NCBI GenBank assembly: GCA_029252325.1
Contig: JAQXBQ010000200.1
Span: 1-41,163, forward strand
Reading direction: 5' to 3'
Source of the DNA: Akkermansiaceae bacterium
Lineage (GTDB): Bacteria > Verrucomicrobiota > Verrucomicrobiia > Verrucomicrobiales > Akkermansiaceae
Length of the DNA: 41,163 bases
Both the position numbers and the translations under genes were made by a program. A model generated the notes under the pieces. The model was not told where the DNA came from, did not search any database, and saw only the letters and a program-made list of their open reading frames with translations. Positions 9,907 through 20,838 of the stretch are shown here, in pieces. Each line of letters starts with the position of its first letter. Position 1 is the first letter of the stretch.

Positions 9907-11493
9907 ATGTCTGATTCTGACCAAACTTCATCATGGAATGACTATCTGGGTTCGCATACGCGATATTCCGAACTTGGATTCTCCATAGATACCTCACGCA
10001 TGGATATCCCATCAAACTATGCGGATTCGCTCTCTAGTGAAATCTCACGTGCGTATGCAGGACTCAAGTCAATCGAAGCAGGTGAAATCATGAACCCTGA
10101 TGAGGGGCGCATGGTCGGGCATTACTGGTTACGTAACCCCGAGCTTGCCCCCAATGATGAAATTAAAAAACAAATCACGGAGCCCATTGCCAACCTGAAA
10201 GCATTTGCTCAGAAAATACGCCGGGGAGAAATCACCACCCCCAAAGGTGGCCGGTTTGAAAACCTTCTCATTATCGGTATTGGCGGTTCTGCACTCGGCC
10301 CCCAATTTATCTACGAAGCTCTCGGAGCCAAAAGCCCTCTTAAAACTTTCTTCTTCGACAACACCGATCCTGCGGGCATGGATGTTATCCTTCATGAAAT
10401 CATCACCAAAACTCATGGCGGACTAGGAAAAACACTATCTCTGGTCATTTCAAAGTCTGGCGGCACGGCCGAAACTCGTAACGGCATGCTTGAAGCTCAG
10501 TCTGCTTACGAATCCTCTGGCATTGATTTCGGCCCACATGCCGTTGCTGTCACCGGTGATGATTCAAAGTTGTTCAACTTTGCAACAGACAACAAATTTT
10601 TGGCTACCTTCCCCATGGAAGACTGGGTTGGCGGACGTACTTCTGTAATGTCTACGGTCGGCCTTATTCCTGCAGCACTGCAAGGCATCGATATTGATGC
10701 CCTTCTTGAAGGTGCTGCAACAATGGATGAGCGCACACGCTCGAGCAACACTTCACAAAATGCCGCAATGCAACTCGCACTTGCGTGGCACCATGCGGGC
10801 AACGGCAAGGGCGAGAAAGATATGGTGGTTCTGCCCTATAAGGATTCTCTTGTCCTTTTCTCCAAATATCTGCAGCAGCTCGTCATGGAGTCACTCGGCA
10901 AAGAGCACGACCTTGATGGCAATACCGTGCACCAAGGCATCGCAGTATACGGAAACAAGGGATCCACTGATCAACATGCATACGTGCAGCAGCTTCGCGA
11001 TGGAGTTGCTAACTTTTTCGCCACCTTCATCGAAGTTCGAAAATCCCGCGAAGGCGCAAGTGTCGAGGTCGATCCTGACACCACCGCCGGCGACTATCTG
11101 CAAGGATTCCTTCGAGGAAGCCGCTCTGCTCTCTATGAAAGTGGCCGCAAGTCGATTACAATTTCTATTGAAGAGGTGACGCCCCAGAGCATCGGCTCTC
11201 TCATTGCTCTGTTTGAACGGGCCGTCTCCATCTATGCCCTTCTCGTCAACATCAACGCGTATCACCAACCCGGTGTCGAGGCCGGAAAAAAGGCTGCTGG
11301 CATGTTTCTTGCGCTCCTAGGACAGGTAAAAAAGCAGCTTAATAAAGAAAACCGGAATGCTGTGACCATCGCATCAGCGATAAACGCAAATGCAGAGGAT
11401 GTTTACCACTGTCTTACCCATCTCTCATCCAATGGTCAGGCTGAGGTCAAACATGGCAATAATCCTGCAGAAGACACTTTTAGCATCATCTAA
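9907..11493 (+). CDS. pgi: Glucose-6-phosphate isomerase
   Basis: NLLIIGIGGSALGPQFIYEAL, SLVISKSGGTAETRNGM, GGRTSVMSTVGLIPAAL, QQLVMESLGKEHD. Confidence 0.94.
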   Translation: MSDSDQTSSWNDYLGSHTRYSELGFSIDTSRMDIPSNYADSLSSEISRAYAGLKSIEAGEIMNPDEGRMVGHYWLRNPELAPNDEIKKQITEPIANLKAFAQKIRRGEITTPKGGRFENLLIIGIGGSALGPQFIYEALGAKSPLKTFFFDNTDPAGMDVILHEIITKTHGGLGKTLSLVISKSGGTAETRNGMLEAQSAYESSGIDFGPHAVAVTGDDSKLFNFATDNKFLATFPMEDWVGGRTSVMSTVGLIPAALQGIDIDALLEGAATMDERTRSSNTSQNAAMQLALAWHHAGNGKGEKDMVVLPYKDSLVLFSKYLQQLVMESLGKEHDLDGNTVHQGIAVYGNKGSTDQHAYVQQLRDGVANFFATFIEVRKSREGASVEVDPDTTAGDYLQGFLRGSRSALYESGRKSITISIEEVTPQSIGSLIALFERAVSIYALLVNINAYHQPGVEAGKKAAGMFLALLGQVKKQLNKENRNAVTIASAINANAEDVYHCLTHLSSNGQAEVKHGNNPAEDTFSII

Positions 11494-11609
11494 TCTGCCA
11501 TCTTCAGTAACACATTCCCCCTATCCATAAATTCACACTTGAATCTTGTCGCACAGCACTTCAGTGTGCGCCCGCTCGCTGATAATGAAGTGAGCTACTG
11601 AATGTTCCC

Positions 11610-12749
11610 ATGAAAGCAATTCTAGCACTCGAAGACGGACGAACTTTTGAAGGCGAAGCCTTTGGTCATACTGGCACTACAACCGGAGAAGCCTGTTTCA
11701 ACACTTCGATGACCGGTTATCAAGAAATCATCACGGATCCATCTTACCGTGGTCAGATCGTGACAATGACCTACCCATTGATAGGAAATTATGGGGTAAA
11801 CCCAGAAGATGCCGAATCCTCCCAGCCCCATGTCAGAGGCTTAGTCATTGGCGAGCTCTCACCAGTCTCATCCAACTGGCGTTCGCTCCAGACACTACCA
11901 GAGTATTTCGCAGAGCACCAAATTATTGGCATCGAAGGCATCGACACCAGAGCCCTTACCAAGCACCTTCGTTCTGCTGGCGCCATGCGATCATGTATCT
12001 CTACGGAACTTTCCAAAGAAGACGCAATCAAAGCAGCTCAAGAATCATCCCCTATGGCTGGCTCAGACTTCGTCAAGGAAGTATCGACTCCAGAGCCTTA
12101 TGTCTGGGAAAGAGAGTCTCGTGAATGGACCATTCCAAATGCCTCGACAGGCCAAGAAGGCACCTATATCGAGCTCCCCGAAATCAAATACAACATTGTT
12201 GCTTATGATTTCGGTATCAAATGGGATATATTACGCCACCTACGCCAGGGCGGATTCAACGTTACCGTGGTGAACTCCCGCACACCTGCTGAGGAAGTCC
12301 TTGCTATGAAGCCAGACGGCGTCTTTTTGTCTAATGGCCCAGGTGACCCAGCAGCGCTAGATTACATCCACGCTGAAGTGAAAAAGTTACTCGGAGAAAC
12401 TCCAATTTTTGGAATTTGTCTCGGACACCAAATCCTCACTCATGCTTTCGGCGGCAGTACCTACAAGCTTAAGTTTGGTCACCGTGGTGGCAATCAACCC
12501 GTGAAAGACCTGCGCAATGGCAAAGTTTCTATCACAGCTCAGAACCATGGATTTGCAACTGACCTCGATTCGTTACCAGAGAGCATTGAGATTACCCATG
12601 TTAACCTCAACGATGATACAGTCGAAGGCTTCCGTCACAAGGAGCTTCCTGCTTTCTCCGTTCAGTATCACCCAGAAGCTGCACCGGGGCCCAATGATGC
12701 CACCTACTTCTTTGCTGAGTTTGCAGAGCTCATCGAGCAGACACGCTAA
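11610..12749 (+). CDS. carA: Carbamoyl-phosphate synthase small (glutaminase) subunit
   Basis: [93 protein letters not shown]. Confidence 0.97.
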   Translation: MKAILALEDGRTFEGEAFGHTGTTTGEACFNTSMTGYQEIITDPSYRGQIVTMTYPLIGNYGVNPEDAESSQPHVRGLVIGELSPVSSNWRSLQTLPEYFAEHQIIGIEGIDTRALTKHLRSAGAMRSCISTELSKEDAIKAAQESSPMAGSDFVKEVSTPEPYVWERESREWTIPNASTGQEGTYIELPEIKYNIVAYDFGIKWDILRHLRQGGFNVTVVNSRTPAEEVLAMKPDGVFLSNGPGDPAALDYIHAEVKKLLGETPIFGICLGHQILTHAFGGSTYKLKFGHRGGNQPVKDLRNGKVSITAQNHGFATDLDSLPESIEITHVNLNDDTVEGFRHKELPAFSVQYHPEAAPGPNDATYFFAEFAELIEQTR

Positions 12750-14066
<1,317 letters not shown>

Positions 14067-14111
14067 CTCACTGGAGAGCTGTTGTGTGGTGAATTAGAGC
14101 TTCCATGACAC

Positions 14112-14150
14112 GCCGCCTCTGGCGTCCCCTCACAAGCCACCTCTGGCGTC
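14112..14150. repeat. Two near-identical 15-bp direct repeats GCC(G/A)CCTCTGGCGTC, 24 bp apart
   Basis: Copies at 14112-14126 and 14136-14150, between convergent purA and pdxH; the second copy touches the pdxH stop. Confidence 0.75.
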
Positions 14151-14809
14151 TATGGCGCCAATCTATCGATACTCCAATGCTGTGCTAACTCCGCACCTCG
14201 TGAGTAGAGAAAACGGTCATGCACACGCCCCTTTCCTCCCTGCCAGAACTCAATACGTTCGGGCCTGACTCGATACCCACCCCAGAAACTAGGAAGAGGC
14301 ACATCCCCTCCTTTAAATTTCGCCTTAAGTTCAGCCATTTTATTGAGTAGCAGAGCACGCGAATCTACAACACTCGACTGATCCGAGACCCAAGCTCCGA
14401 TCTGGCTCTCTCGGGGACGAGAAGCAAAATATTTCAGTGACTCCGCAGCGCTTACTTTTTCTACAGCACCTTCAATGCGGACCTGTCTCTCCATAGGCAG
14501 CCAAGGAAAAAGCACTGACACCAGAGCCACCGAGGCCATCTCTTTAGCCTTGGCACTACCATAATTGGTGTAGAAAACGAAACCTTCTTCATCAAAGAAC
14601 TTCAACAATACCGTGCGCGACGCAGGGCAGCCATCAATCCCAATCGTAGAGAGCACCATCGCATTCGGCTCATAAATTTCTGCCTGCCGAGCTTCACTGA
14701 ACCATTGCTCAAACTGAACAAAAGGATCCTGGTTAAGATCGGCACGACGAAGCTCTCGGCTACCATACTCCTCGCGCATTGCAGCGACTTCTTCACGACT
14801 CTTGGACAT
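14150..14809 (-). CDS. pdxH: Pyridoxine/pyridoxamine 5'-phosphate oxidase
   Basis: AMVLSTIGIDGCPASRTVLLKFFDEEGFVFYTNYGSAKAKEM; ASRPRESQIGAWVSDQSS; WGGYRVRPERIEFWQGGKGRVHDR. Confidence 0.95.
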   Translation of the reverse strand: MSKSREEVAAMREEYGSRELRRADLNQDPFVQFEQWFSEARQAEIYEPNAMVLSTIGIDGCPASRTVLLKFFDEEGFVFYTNYGSAKAKEMASVALVSVLFPWLPMERQVRIEGAVEKVSAAESLKYFASRPRESQIGAWVSDQSSVVDSRALLLNKMAELKAKFKGGDVPLPSFWGGYRVRPERIEFWQGGKGRVHDRFLYSRGAELAQHWSIDRLAP

Positions 14810-14898
14810 ATGATTTTTCTAAACCCTAATCGCCGAATTCCAAATACCAAAATGAGAATTTTAAAAGTCTCACTGGGACATGCCCTGGTGATAATCAA

Positions 14899-16182
14899 CT
14901 AACGGCCGCCAAGATTTTGGATGGTCTGAAAGATAGCGGTAATCATCAAATAAGCCATCGTACCAATAAGCAATGCCATCACGACCAATACCACAGGCAT
15001 GATCAACTCCATAATGCGAGCGAGGCTCTTATTCAGCTCGGTATCGTAGCGCTCGGCAGCCCGGCGCAGCGACTTATCAATTTTACCTGTTTTCTCACCG
15101 ACTGACACCATATCAATGAGCAGCGGCGGAAAAATACCTGATTGAATCAATGATCGTGAAAACGACCGGCCATCCCCAACCATCTCAATCACTTTGTTCA
15201 TGTGTTGCCTAATATGGAGGTTCTGTGTCGCATCACGTGCCAACTCCAAAGAACGCAACAAAGGCAAACCATTACCAACTAGGTTTGCAAGTGTTTCTAG
15301 AAATTGCACATAGAAACGAGATTCAATAACTCGGCCAACCAACGGTATTTTTAATTTCGCACGATCCCATGTCAGCTTGTTAGCTTCGGCATCCTTCCAC
15401 GCCTTAAATACCAGTGCGCTTCCAACGATAGTCAGCAACATCACCAACCACCACTCCTGAAAGAAGTCACTGGCACCTATGAGGATTTTTGCCCCCAAGG
15501 GAATCTTTCCTCCTGGCGTACTCGATATCAGGTCTGTCAACTGAGGTATAAGTTTGGTAACAAAAATAATTCCTACTCCAATACCTGCAAGAATCAAAAA
15601 TGCAGGGTAAATCAAAGCCAGGGTAACCTTACTTTGAAGTTGCTGAAGCGTTTTCAAGTAATGGGCTTGGCGCTCAAGAATAGTGTCAAGCGCACCACTA
15701 GCCTCCCCTGCCGCTGCCAGACTGCAATATAGCGGACCAAAACTATCACTTGTCTTCTTCAATGCTACAGAGAAGCTGCCGCCATCACGGACATACTGCC
15801 GAATCTCAGTAGATACATCCTTGAGAGAGCCCAGCTCCTCTCGGTTCTCCATCGATTTTAACGCTGGCTCAAGCTGAAGACCAGCACTGAGCATTTCACT
15901 TAACTCCTCGGTAAAGAGCACAACCTCAGCCCGCTTCAACTTGAGTAGACCTTGGTCATCACGACGCCCAGAAAAAGTCGATGAACCACGTTCATTTGCA
16001 CTAGACGCAGACTGCTTTTTTTTACCTACTGCCGCGTCGCCGGTTGAAAGCTGTGAGAGCTTAACTGGTTGCAAACCCCGGCCTGCCAGGACTTGCAAAG
16101 CCTCCGAACGATCGAAAGCAGTAATTTCTCCAGTGTCTAGATTCCCGTTTTTGGCGAGTGCCTTGTAAGTAAATATAGCCAT
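14899..16182 (-). CDS. Type II secretion / type IV pilus inner-membrane platform protein (GspF/PilC family)
   Basis: MAIFTYKALAKNGNLDTGEI; duplicated T2SSF domain (LEPALKSME...; LPLLRSLELARD...); PLLIDMVSVGEKTGKIDKSL. Confidence 0.9.
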   Translation of the reverse strand: MAIFTYKALAKNGNLDTGEITAFDRSEALQVLAGRGLQPVKLSQLSTGDAAVGKKKQSASSANERGSSTFSGRRDDQGLLKLKRAEVVLFTEELSEMLSAGLQLEPALKSMENREELGSLKDVSTEIRQYVRDGGSFSVALKKTSDSFGPLYCSLAAAGEASGALDTILERQAHYLKTLQQLQSKVTLALIYPAFLILAGIGVGIIFVTKLIPQLTDLISSTPGGKIPLGAKILIGASDFFQEWWLVMLLTIVGSALVFKAWKDAEANKLTWDRAKLKIPLVGRVIESRFYVQFLETLANLVGNGLPLLRSLELARDATQNLHIRQHMNKVIEMVGDGRSFSRSLIQSGIFPPLLIDMVSVGEKTGKIDKSLRRAAERYDTELNKSLARIMELIMPVVLVVMALLIGTMAYLMITAIFQTIQNLGGR

Positions 16183-16217
16183 CTAATATCTGTGCTCAAC
16201 TAGTCAAGATCTACCTA

Positions 16218-17921
16218 TTAACAAAGCTCCGCGCTGGTGACAGATATCACTTCCTCGAGAGTTGTTTCACCAGCAAAACATTTACACCAACCATACTCCC
16301 TCATGGGAACATAACCATCACTGTATGCTTGTTCGAGAAGCCTGCGCATATCGTCCCCCTTGACGATCAGATCTTGCATTTCCTCGGTGATCAGAACGAC
16401 TTCATAAATAGCAAGTCGACCGCTAAAACCTGTATTACGACACTGATCACACCCCACTGCATCGTAACACTGTCCCTGCATATGATCAGGAATTTCCATC
16501 TCTATGCGCTGCTGTGGGCTAATTGCACGAGGTGTTTTGCATTGAGGACATAATCTACGCACTAAGCGTTGTGCCAAAAAGGCTCTTACCGATGCAGACA
16601 AGAGAAAAGGCTCCACCCCCATATCGGTCAGTCTGCTGATCCCACCCATGGCATCATTGGTGTGTAAGGTGCTAAAAACCAAGTGACCTGTCAGCGAGGC
16701 TCGAATCGCAATTTCAGCCGTCTCTAGGTCACGAATTTCTCCAATCATTACAATGTTGGGGTCCGCACGAAGAATAGAGCGCAAGCCACTGGCGAAGGTT
16801 AAGCCGATTTCAGATTTCACCGCAATTTGCATCACACCTGGCAGCTTATTCTCAACAGGGTCTTCAATGGTGACAATGCGCGTGTCATCAGTATTCACTT
16901 CATTCAGAAACGAATACAGACTGGTAGATTTACCTGATCCTGTTGGGCCTGTGATTAATACAATACCGTTTGATAAACCAAGCAGCTGAGAGATTTTCTC
17001 CTCAACAAATGGTTCGAGCTGAAGTTTACTAATAGTAAATTTCTCTTGGTTAAGCAGGCGCAGACTCACGCTCTCACCTTCGACTGTGGGCACGGTAGCC
17101 ACACGAACATCAATCGTCTGCCCTTCAAACTGAAGATTAATTCGACCATCCTGAGGTAAACGCCGCTCTGCAATATCGAGATGCGCCATGATCTTTAAAC
17201 GAGCAATAACTGAACTCTGTAGAGCTTTGATATTATCAGGAACGGTTACATCCACTAGTAGCCCATCAATACGGTATCGAATACGCAGATTATCATGAAG
17301 CGGCTCAACATGAATATCAGTCGCCCGTTGCAACAGCGCCTCCCTGATGATTTGATTCACAAATTTAACAACGCTCGCCTCTTCATCCTCGTCCGCATCA
17401 ATGACATTGGCCTCGTCACTTGACTCAAGGTTATCATAATCAAGGTCTCGCCCTTCAAGGATCTGTTCAAAAGTATCTGCACCCACTCCATACAGCTTAC
17501 GCAATGCTTCGTGAATACGCCTGCGTGATGCCATTTTCCAGACGATCGGCAGGCTGATTTGCTGCGTTGCCGCCTGCTTGGCTAATAAATTGAGCGGGTC
17601 GTATGTCAATAGCACGAGTTGCTGCACACCACCCTCGTCGAGAATCTCCATAGGCAGCAAACGGTGAGCTAGCGCCACACGAGGCCCACAAATAGCTCGA
17701 ATTGCCTCTACGTCGACAAACTCCGCAATGCTCTTCACCCACTCCATGCCTGACTGCTGAGCCAGCGCAGACAAATATGACTCTTCATCCACCACCCCCG
17801 AATCGAGAATATCATCTATAGGTGAGCGTTGCTGTTCAGCCGCGGCTTGAACAACACTGGCAAATGTATCCAGATCTTGGCATCCGCTGTGACGCGCTGG
17901 GGCGATGAGTAAGTTAGTCAT
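16218..17921 (-). CDS. GspE/PilB-family secretion/pilus assembly ATPase
   Basis: ATDIHVEP, LITGPTGSGKSTSLYSFL, RSILRADPNIVMIGEIRDLETAEIAIRASLTGHLVFSTLHTNDA; CPQC...CDQCRNTGFSGR zinc motif; N-terminal MshEN-like domain. Confidence 0.93.
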   Translation of the reverse strand: MTNLLIAPARHSGCQDLDTFASVVQAAAEQQRSPIDDILDSGVVDEESYLSALAQQSGMEWVKSIAEFVDVEAIRAICGPRVALAHRLLPMEILDEGGVQQLVLLTYDPLNLLAKQAATQQISLPIVWKMASRRRIHEALRKLYGVGADTFEQILEGRDLDYDNLESSDEANVIDADEDEEASVVKFVNQIIREALLQRATDIHVEPLHDNLRIRYRIDGLLVDVTVPDNIKALQSSVIARLKIMAHLDIAERRLPQDGRINLQFEGQTIDVRVATVPTVEGESVSLRLLNQEKFTISKLQLEPFVEEKISQLLGLSNGIVLITGPTGSGKSTSLYSFLNEVNTDDTRIVTIEDPVENKLPGVMQIAVKSEIGLTFASGLRSILRADPNIVMIGEIRDLETAEIAIRASLTGHLVFSTLHTNDAMGGISRLTDMGVEPFLLSASVRAFLAQRLVRRLCPQCKTPRAISPQQRIEMEIPDHMQGQCYDAVGCDQCRNTGFSGRLAIYEVVLITEEMQDLIVKGDDMRRLLEQAYSDGYVPMREYGWCKCFAGETTLEEVISVTSAELC

Positions 17922-18041
17922 TCAATAAGAGGCAATGGACAATTCGATACAGTTCACTATTCACTTTAATGACAGAAAGGCAACACTCCGTCTGTAAAAT
18001 CAGCCCTGGACCTGAGCTTGGCAAATACACACCCCTATTTA

Positions 18042-18467
18042 TTAAGCCTCTATTTCCTGACCTCCGACGTGAAATCCAATTTTTCTTCGTGGCTTCTCAT
18101 CTTCAATCTTACGCGTATAGCATACGACCTGGAAACTAGATTGATGACTAATAAACATGCAAGGAGCCCCCTCAAGGCGACCTTCCACAACCACGCTGGA
18201 ATGCCCGTCCTCGCCTAGACTTTGCACCTCCACGGCATCACCATTTGACATCAGCGCAAAGATTGCGGGTTCTTCATCCTCTGGCAATCCCTCACGCCAC
18301 TTCGTAACTCGTATCGCTAGGCGACGGATAAATTCACCCGATGACTCAAACCTGTGCTTCTGCTCATCAGGCATATGCGATAAAATTTCATGTACATCAG
18401 GCATCCCCGTGGCACCAGGGAGCGTCAAATAAGGGCGACGAATGTTATTATTCTCGGACATGCGCAC
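18042..18467 (-). CDS. Uncharacterised protein (141 aa)
   Basis: Intact ORF downstream of folE2 on the same strand; MSENNNIRRPYLTLPGATGMPDVHEILSHMPDEQKH...; no recognised domain. Confidence 0.6.
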   Translation of the reverse strand: MRMSENNNIRRPYLTLPGATGMPDVHEILSHMPDEQKHRFESSGEFIRRLAIRVTKWREGLPEDEEPAIFALMSNGDAVEVQSLGEDGHSSVVVEGRLEGAPCMFISHQSSFQVVCYTRKIEDEKPRRKIGFHVGGQEIEA

Positions 18468-18539
18468 AGCCTAATAGATCTCAAAAGAATTGGCACGAAC
18501 GTTTTTAATAGTGCAGTAGCCAACGTGCTGTCAGCTGGC

Positions 18540-19325
18540 TTATTGATCAAGCTTCTCAACCACTGCGTATGCGTTGTGATTATGAATGGACTCGTAATTT
18601 TCTGCCTCTACACGATACCACACGATGTTATCTTGAGCATTCGAACGAGCTGCTACATTGCGCACCAGGTCTTCCACAAAGACAGGGTTGTCGTAAGCAC
18701 GTTCAGTGACTGCTTTCTCATCTGGTCTTTTTAACAAACTATATAGCTCACAACTTGCAGATGCCTCCACCAGATCTATCAAATCTTCAATCCAAATTGG
18801 CTCTTTGAAGCGAACGGAATAGGTGACCGTGCCACGCTGATTGTGCGCGCCTCTCTCACTGATGGCTTTGGAACAAGGGCATAGTGTGGCTACCGGAACG
18901 ATCACAGTCAAAATGAAATCATGATTGCCTTCAATGTCGGACTCAGCCTCAAAGACGACCTCATAGTCCATAACGCCAGAGATTTGGGTAACCGGCGCCG
19001 GCTTGCTCCGAAAAAAAGGAAAACGAAATTCTACATGTGCCTTGCGAGCTTCCAATCTGCCCAAAAGCTCCTCGGGAATAGCCGTCATCTCTCTGACATC
19101 GAGACAATTACCATGTGAATTGAGAACCTCGACAAAGCGACTCATGTGAGTGCCTTTGAATTGGTGAGGTAAATCCACTGCCAACGCTGTGGTGGCAACT
19201 GTGCGTTGAGTGCTGCCGTCTTTGTTGCGTACCTCCAACGGGAACTTGAGCGCCTTGACTCCAACACGGTCGATAGCAATCTTCCTATCGTCCATCTCAT
19301 TTTGAGTGTCCGTAAGTTCCTTCAT
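18540..19325 (-). CDS. folE2: GTP cyclohydrolase IB (FolE2 family)
   Basis: DDRKIAIDRVGVKALKFPLEV...GTHMSRFVEVLN...VIVPVATLCPCSKAISERGAHNQRGTVTYSV, characteristic of FolE2/YciA-type cyclohydrolase. Confidence 0.93.
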   Translation of the reverse strand: MKELTDTQNEMDDRKIAIDRVGVKALKFPLEVRNKDGSTQRTVATTALAVDLPHQFKGTHMSRFVEVLNSHGNCLDVREMTAIPEELLGRLEARKAHVEFRFPFFRSKPAPVTQISGVMDYEVVFEAESDIEGNHDFILTVIVPVATLCPCSKAISERGAHNQRGTVTYSVRFKEPIWIEDLIDLVEASASCELYSLLKRPDEKAVTERAYDNPVFVEDLVRNVAARSNAQDNIVWYRVEAENYESIHNHNAYAVVEKLDQ

Positions 19326-19357
19326 TACTTTTAAAAGATAATATCGACGATGTCCTT

Positions 19358-19393
19358 AAAAAAAAAGCCTGCCCGGAATCAGCGGACAGGCTT
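19358..19393 (-). terminator. Rho-independent terminator (or attenuator) downstream of rpsR and just before folE2
   Basis: Minus strand reads AAGCCTGTCC-GCTGATTCC-GGGCAGGCTT followed by a T-run; about 10-bp stem with one G-T pair. Confidence 0.88.
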
Positions 19394-19420
19394 AGAAATT
19401 GTTGTAATCACAACTGGTAA

Positions 19421-19672
19421 TTAACCAAGCAGGTTACATGCACGTGCACGCTTAACCTCACGTGTGATCTTGCGATGAAGCTTAGCTGAAACGCCAGTAA
19501 CACGACGTGGAAGAATTTTCCCAGTCTCCGTAGTGAACTTGTTGAGCAACTCTACATTCTTGTAATCAACCTCAGCTGCTGGAATGTCATGACGACGATG
19601 AGGCATTGGGCGGTTTGCTTTCCAATATGCAATACGGCGCTCTTTGTTCTTTGGAGTAGATATGGATGACAT
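19421..19672 (-). CDS. rpsR: 30S ribosomal protein S18
   Basis: [48 protein letters not shown]. Confidence 0.95.
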   Translation of the reverse strand: MSSISTPKNKERRIAYWKANRPMPHRRHDIPAAEVDYKNVELLNKFTTETGKILPRRVTGVSAKLHRKITREVKRARACNLLG

Positions 19673-19716
19673 GATGTATAAATTAGTTAATGTTGCTTTT
19701 GATTCAGCAGAATTGG

Positions 19717-19890
19717 TTAGCGCATTTCGCGGTGAAGCGTGCGGCGGCGTAGGAATGGGTTGTATTTCACCTTCTCCAAACGTCCCGGAGTGCGGAGGCT
19801 TTTCTTGTTGCGCGTGGAAGTGTAGCGGGAAGTAGGTTTACCTTCAGCTTTGGCTTCTGTGCATTCGAGGATGATGATGTCGCGTGCCAT
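19717..19890 (-). CDS. rpmG: 50S ribosomal protein L33 (57 aa)
   Basis: Hand translation of the minus strand: [57 protein letters not shown]. Not in the ORF track because it is under 60 aa. Confidence 0.93.
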   Translation of the reverse strand: MARDIIILECTEAKAEGKPTSRYTSTRNKKSLRTPGRLEKVKYNPFLRRRTLHREMR

Positions 19891-20034
19891 GATTTATGAG
19901 TGTATTGTAAAATTTTGTCGCATTCACTTGGGCATTACTAAGTAAACAACCAAAGTTTGCAGGGAGGCGAAAACTACCGATTTCCGCTCATTGGTCAAGC
20001 AGAGAATCTGAAGATTGCCGCTTTTTCGTCGATT

Positions 20035-20793
20035 TTAACGCATATTACCGTTGGAGAAGCCGAATTCTGACTTGGGAGAGTGACGATTGTTGCCGTGCTC
20101 TTTTTCCCAACGTGACTGACAGCCAACGGTATAGCGAGCAAAAGGAATTGCTTCGAGGCGCTCATTGGGAATGAGCTCACCAGACATTTCACAAACCCCA
20201 TAAACGCCAGTCTCTGCTCTGGTAATGGCCTGCTCAATTTCACTGAGAGCATCTTGCTCTTTAGCTAAGAGGTTGAGGGCAAAGTCGCGGTCGTAGGAGT
20301 CACTGCCAGCATCACCAGTATGCATACCACCACCACCGGTTTCCATGCCATCGGTATTTTTGAGCGTATCGTGTGTTACGCCATACATCGCATCAAGAAT
20401 GCCATCGCGCAGATCAAGTAGTTTTTGGTGTTGCTTCTTAGCAAAACCTTTCAATACCACAGGCTTGGAAGGAACTTTTTTGCGGATCACTTTTTTTGCC
20501 GCTGCTTTGACTACAGGCTTCTTTACTGCCTTCTTAGGTGCTTTTTTCGCTACCTTCTTAGAAACCTTCTTCGCTGCTTTTTTGCTAGTCTTTTTAGCCG
20601 GCTTTGAGACAACTTTCTTTGGCGCTTTTTTAGCAGCTTTCTTTTTCACAACTTTTTTAACGACCTTTTTCTTGGTCGCTTTTTTTACCATTTTCTTGGT
20701 CGCTTTTTTCGGCGTTTTTTTTGCGACCTTTTTAGGTGCTTTTTTTGCCACTCGCTTAGTAAGCTTTTTGGATATTTTCTTTTTTGCTGCCAT
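20035..20793 (-). CDS. DksA/TraR-family protein with a long Lys/Ala/Pro-rich (histone-H1-like) N-terminal tail
   Basis: About 110 aa of KKAPKKVAKK-type repeats, then LLAKEQDALSEIEQAITRAETGVYGVCEMSGELIPNERLEAIPFARYTVGCQSRWEKE. Confidence 0.88.
   Translation of the reverse strand: MAAKKKISKKLTKRVAKKAPKKVAKKTPKKATKKMVKKATKKKVVKKVVKKKAAKKAPKKVVSKPAKKTSKKAAKKVSKKVAKKAPKKAVKKPVVKAAAKKVIRKKVPSKPVVLKGFAKKQHQKLLDLRDGILDAMYGVTHDTLKNTDGMETGGGGMHTGDAGSDSYDRDFALNLLAKEQDALSEIEQAITRAETGVYGVCEMSGELIPNERLEAIPFARYTVGCQSRWEKEHGNNRHSPKSEFGFSNGNMR
20475..20790 (-). repeat. Low-complexity Lys-codon-rich repeat tract encoding the basic tail
   Basis: Repeated AAAAAAG/GCTAAAAAAG-type units on the minus strand encoding KKxxKK. 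Confidence 0.85.
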
Positions 20794-20838
20794 GGGAAAT
20801 AAATCGTTGTAAAGAATGAAACTGATTGATGATGAGTG

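Noticed and set aside
10694-11179. 161-aa plus-strand ORF
   Set aside because: Out-of-frame inside pgi; no independent coding evidence.
20345-20812. 155-aa plus-strand ORF rich in Phe/Ala/Leu, resembling a membrane protein
   Set aside because: Exact antisense of the Lys-rich repeat tract; Lys codons read backwards as Phe/Leu. Artefact.
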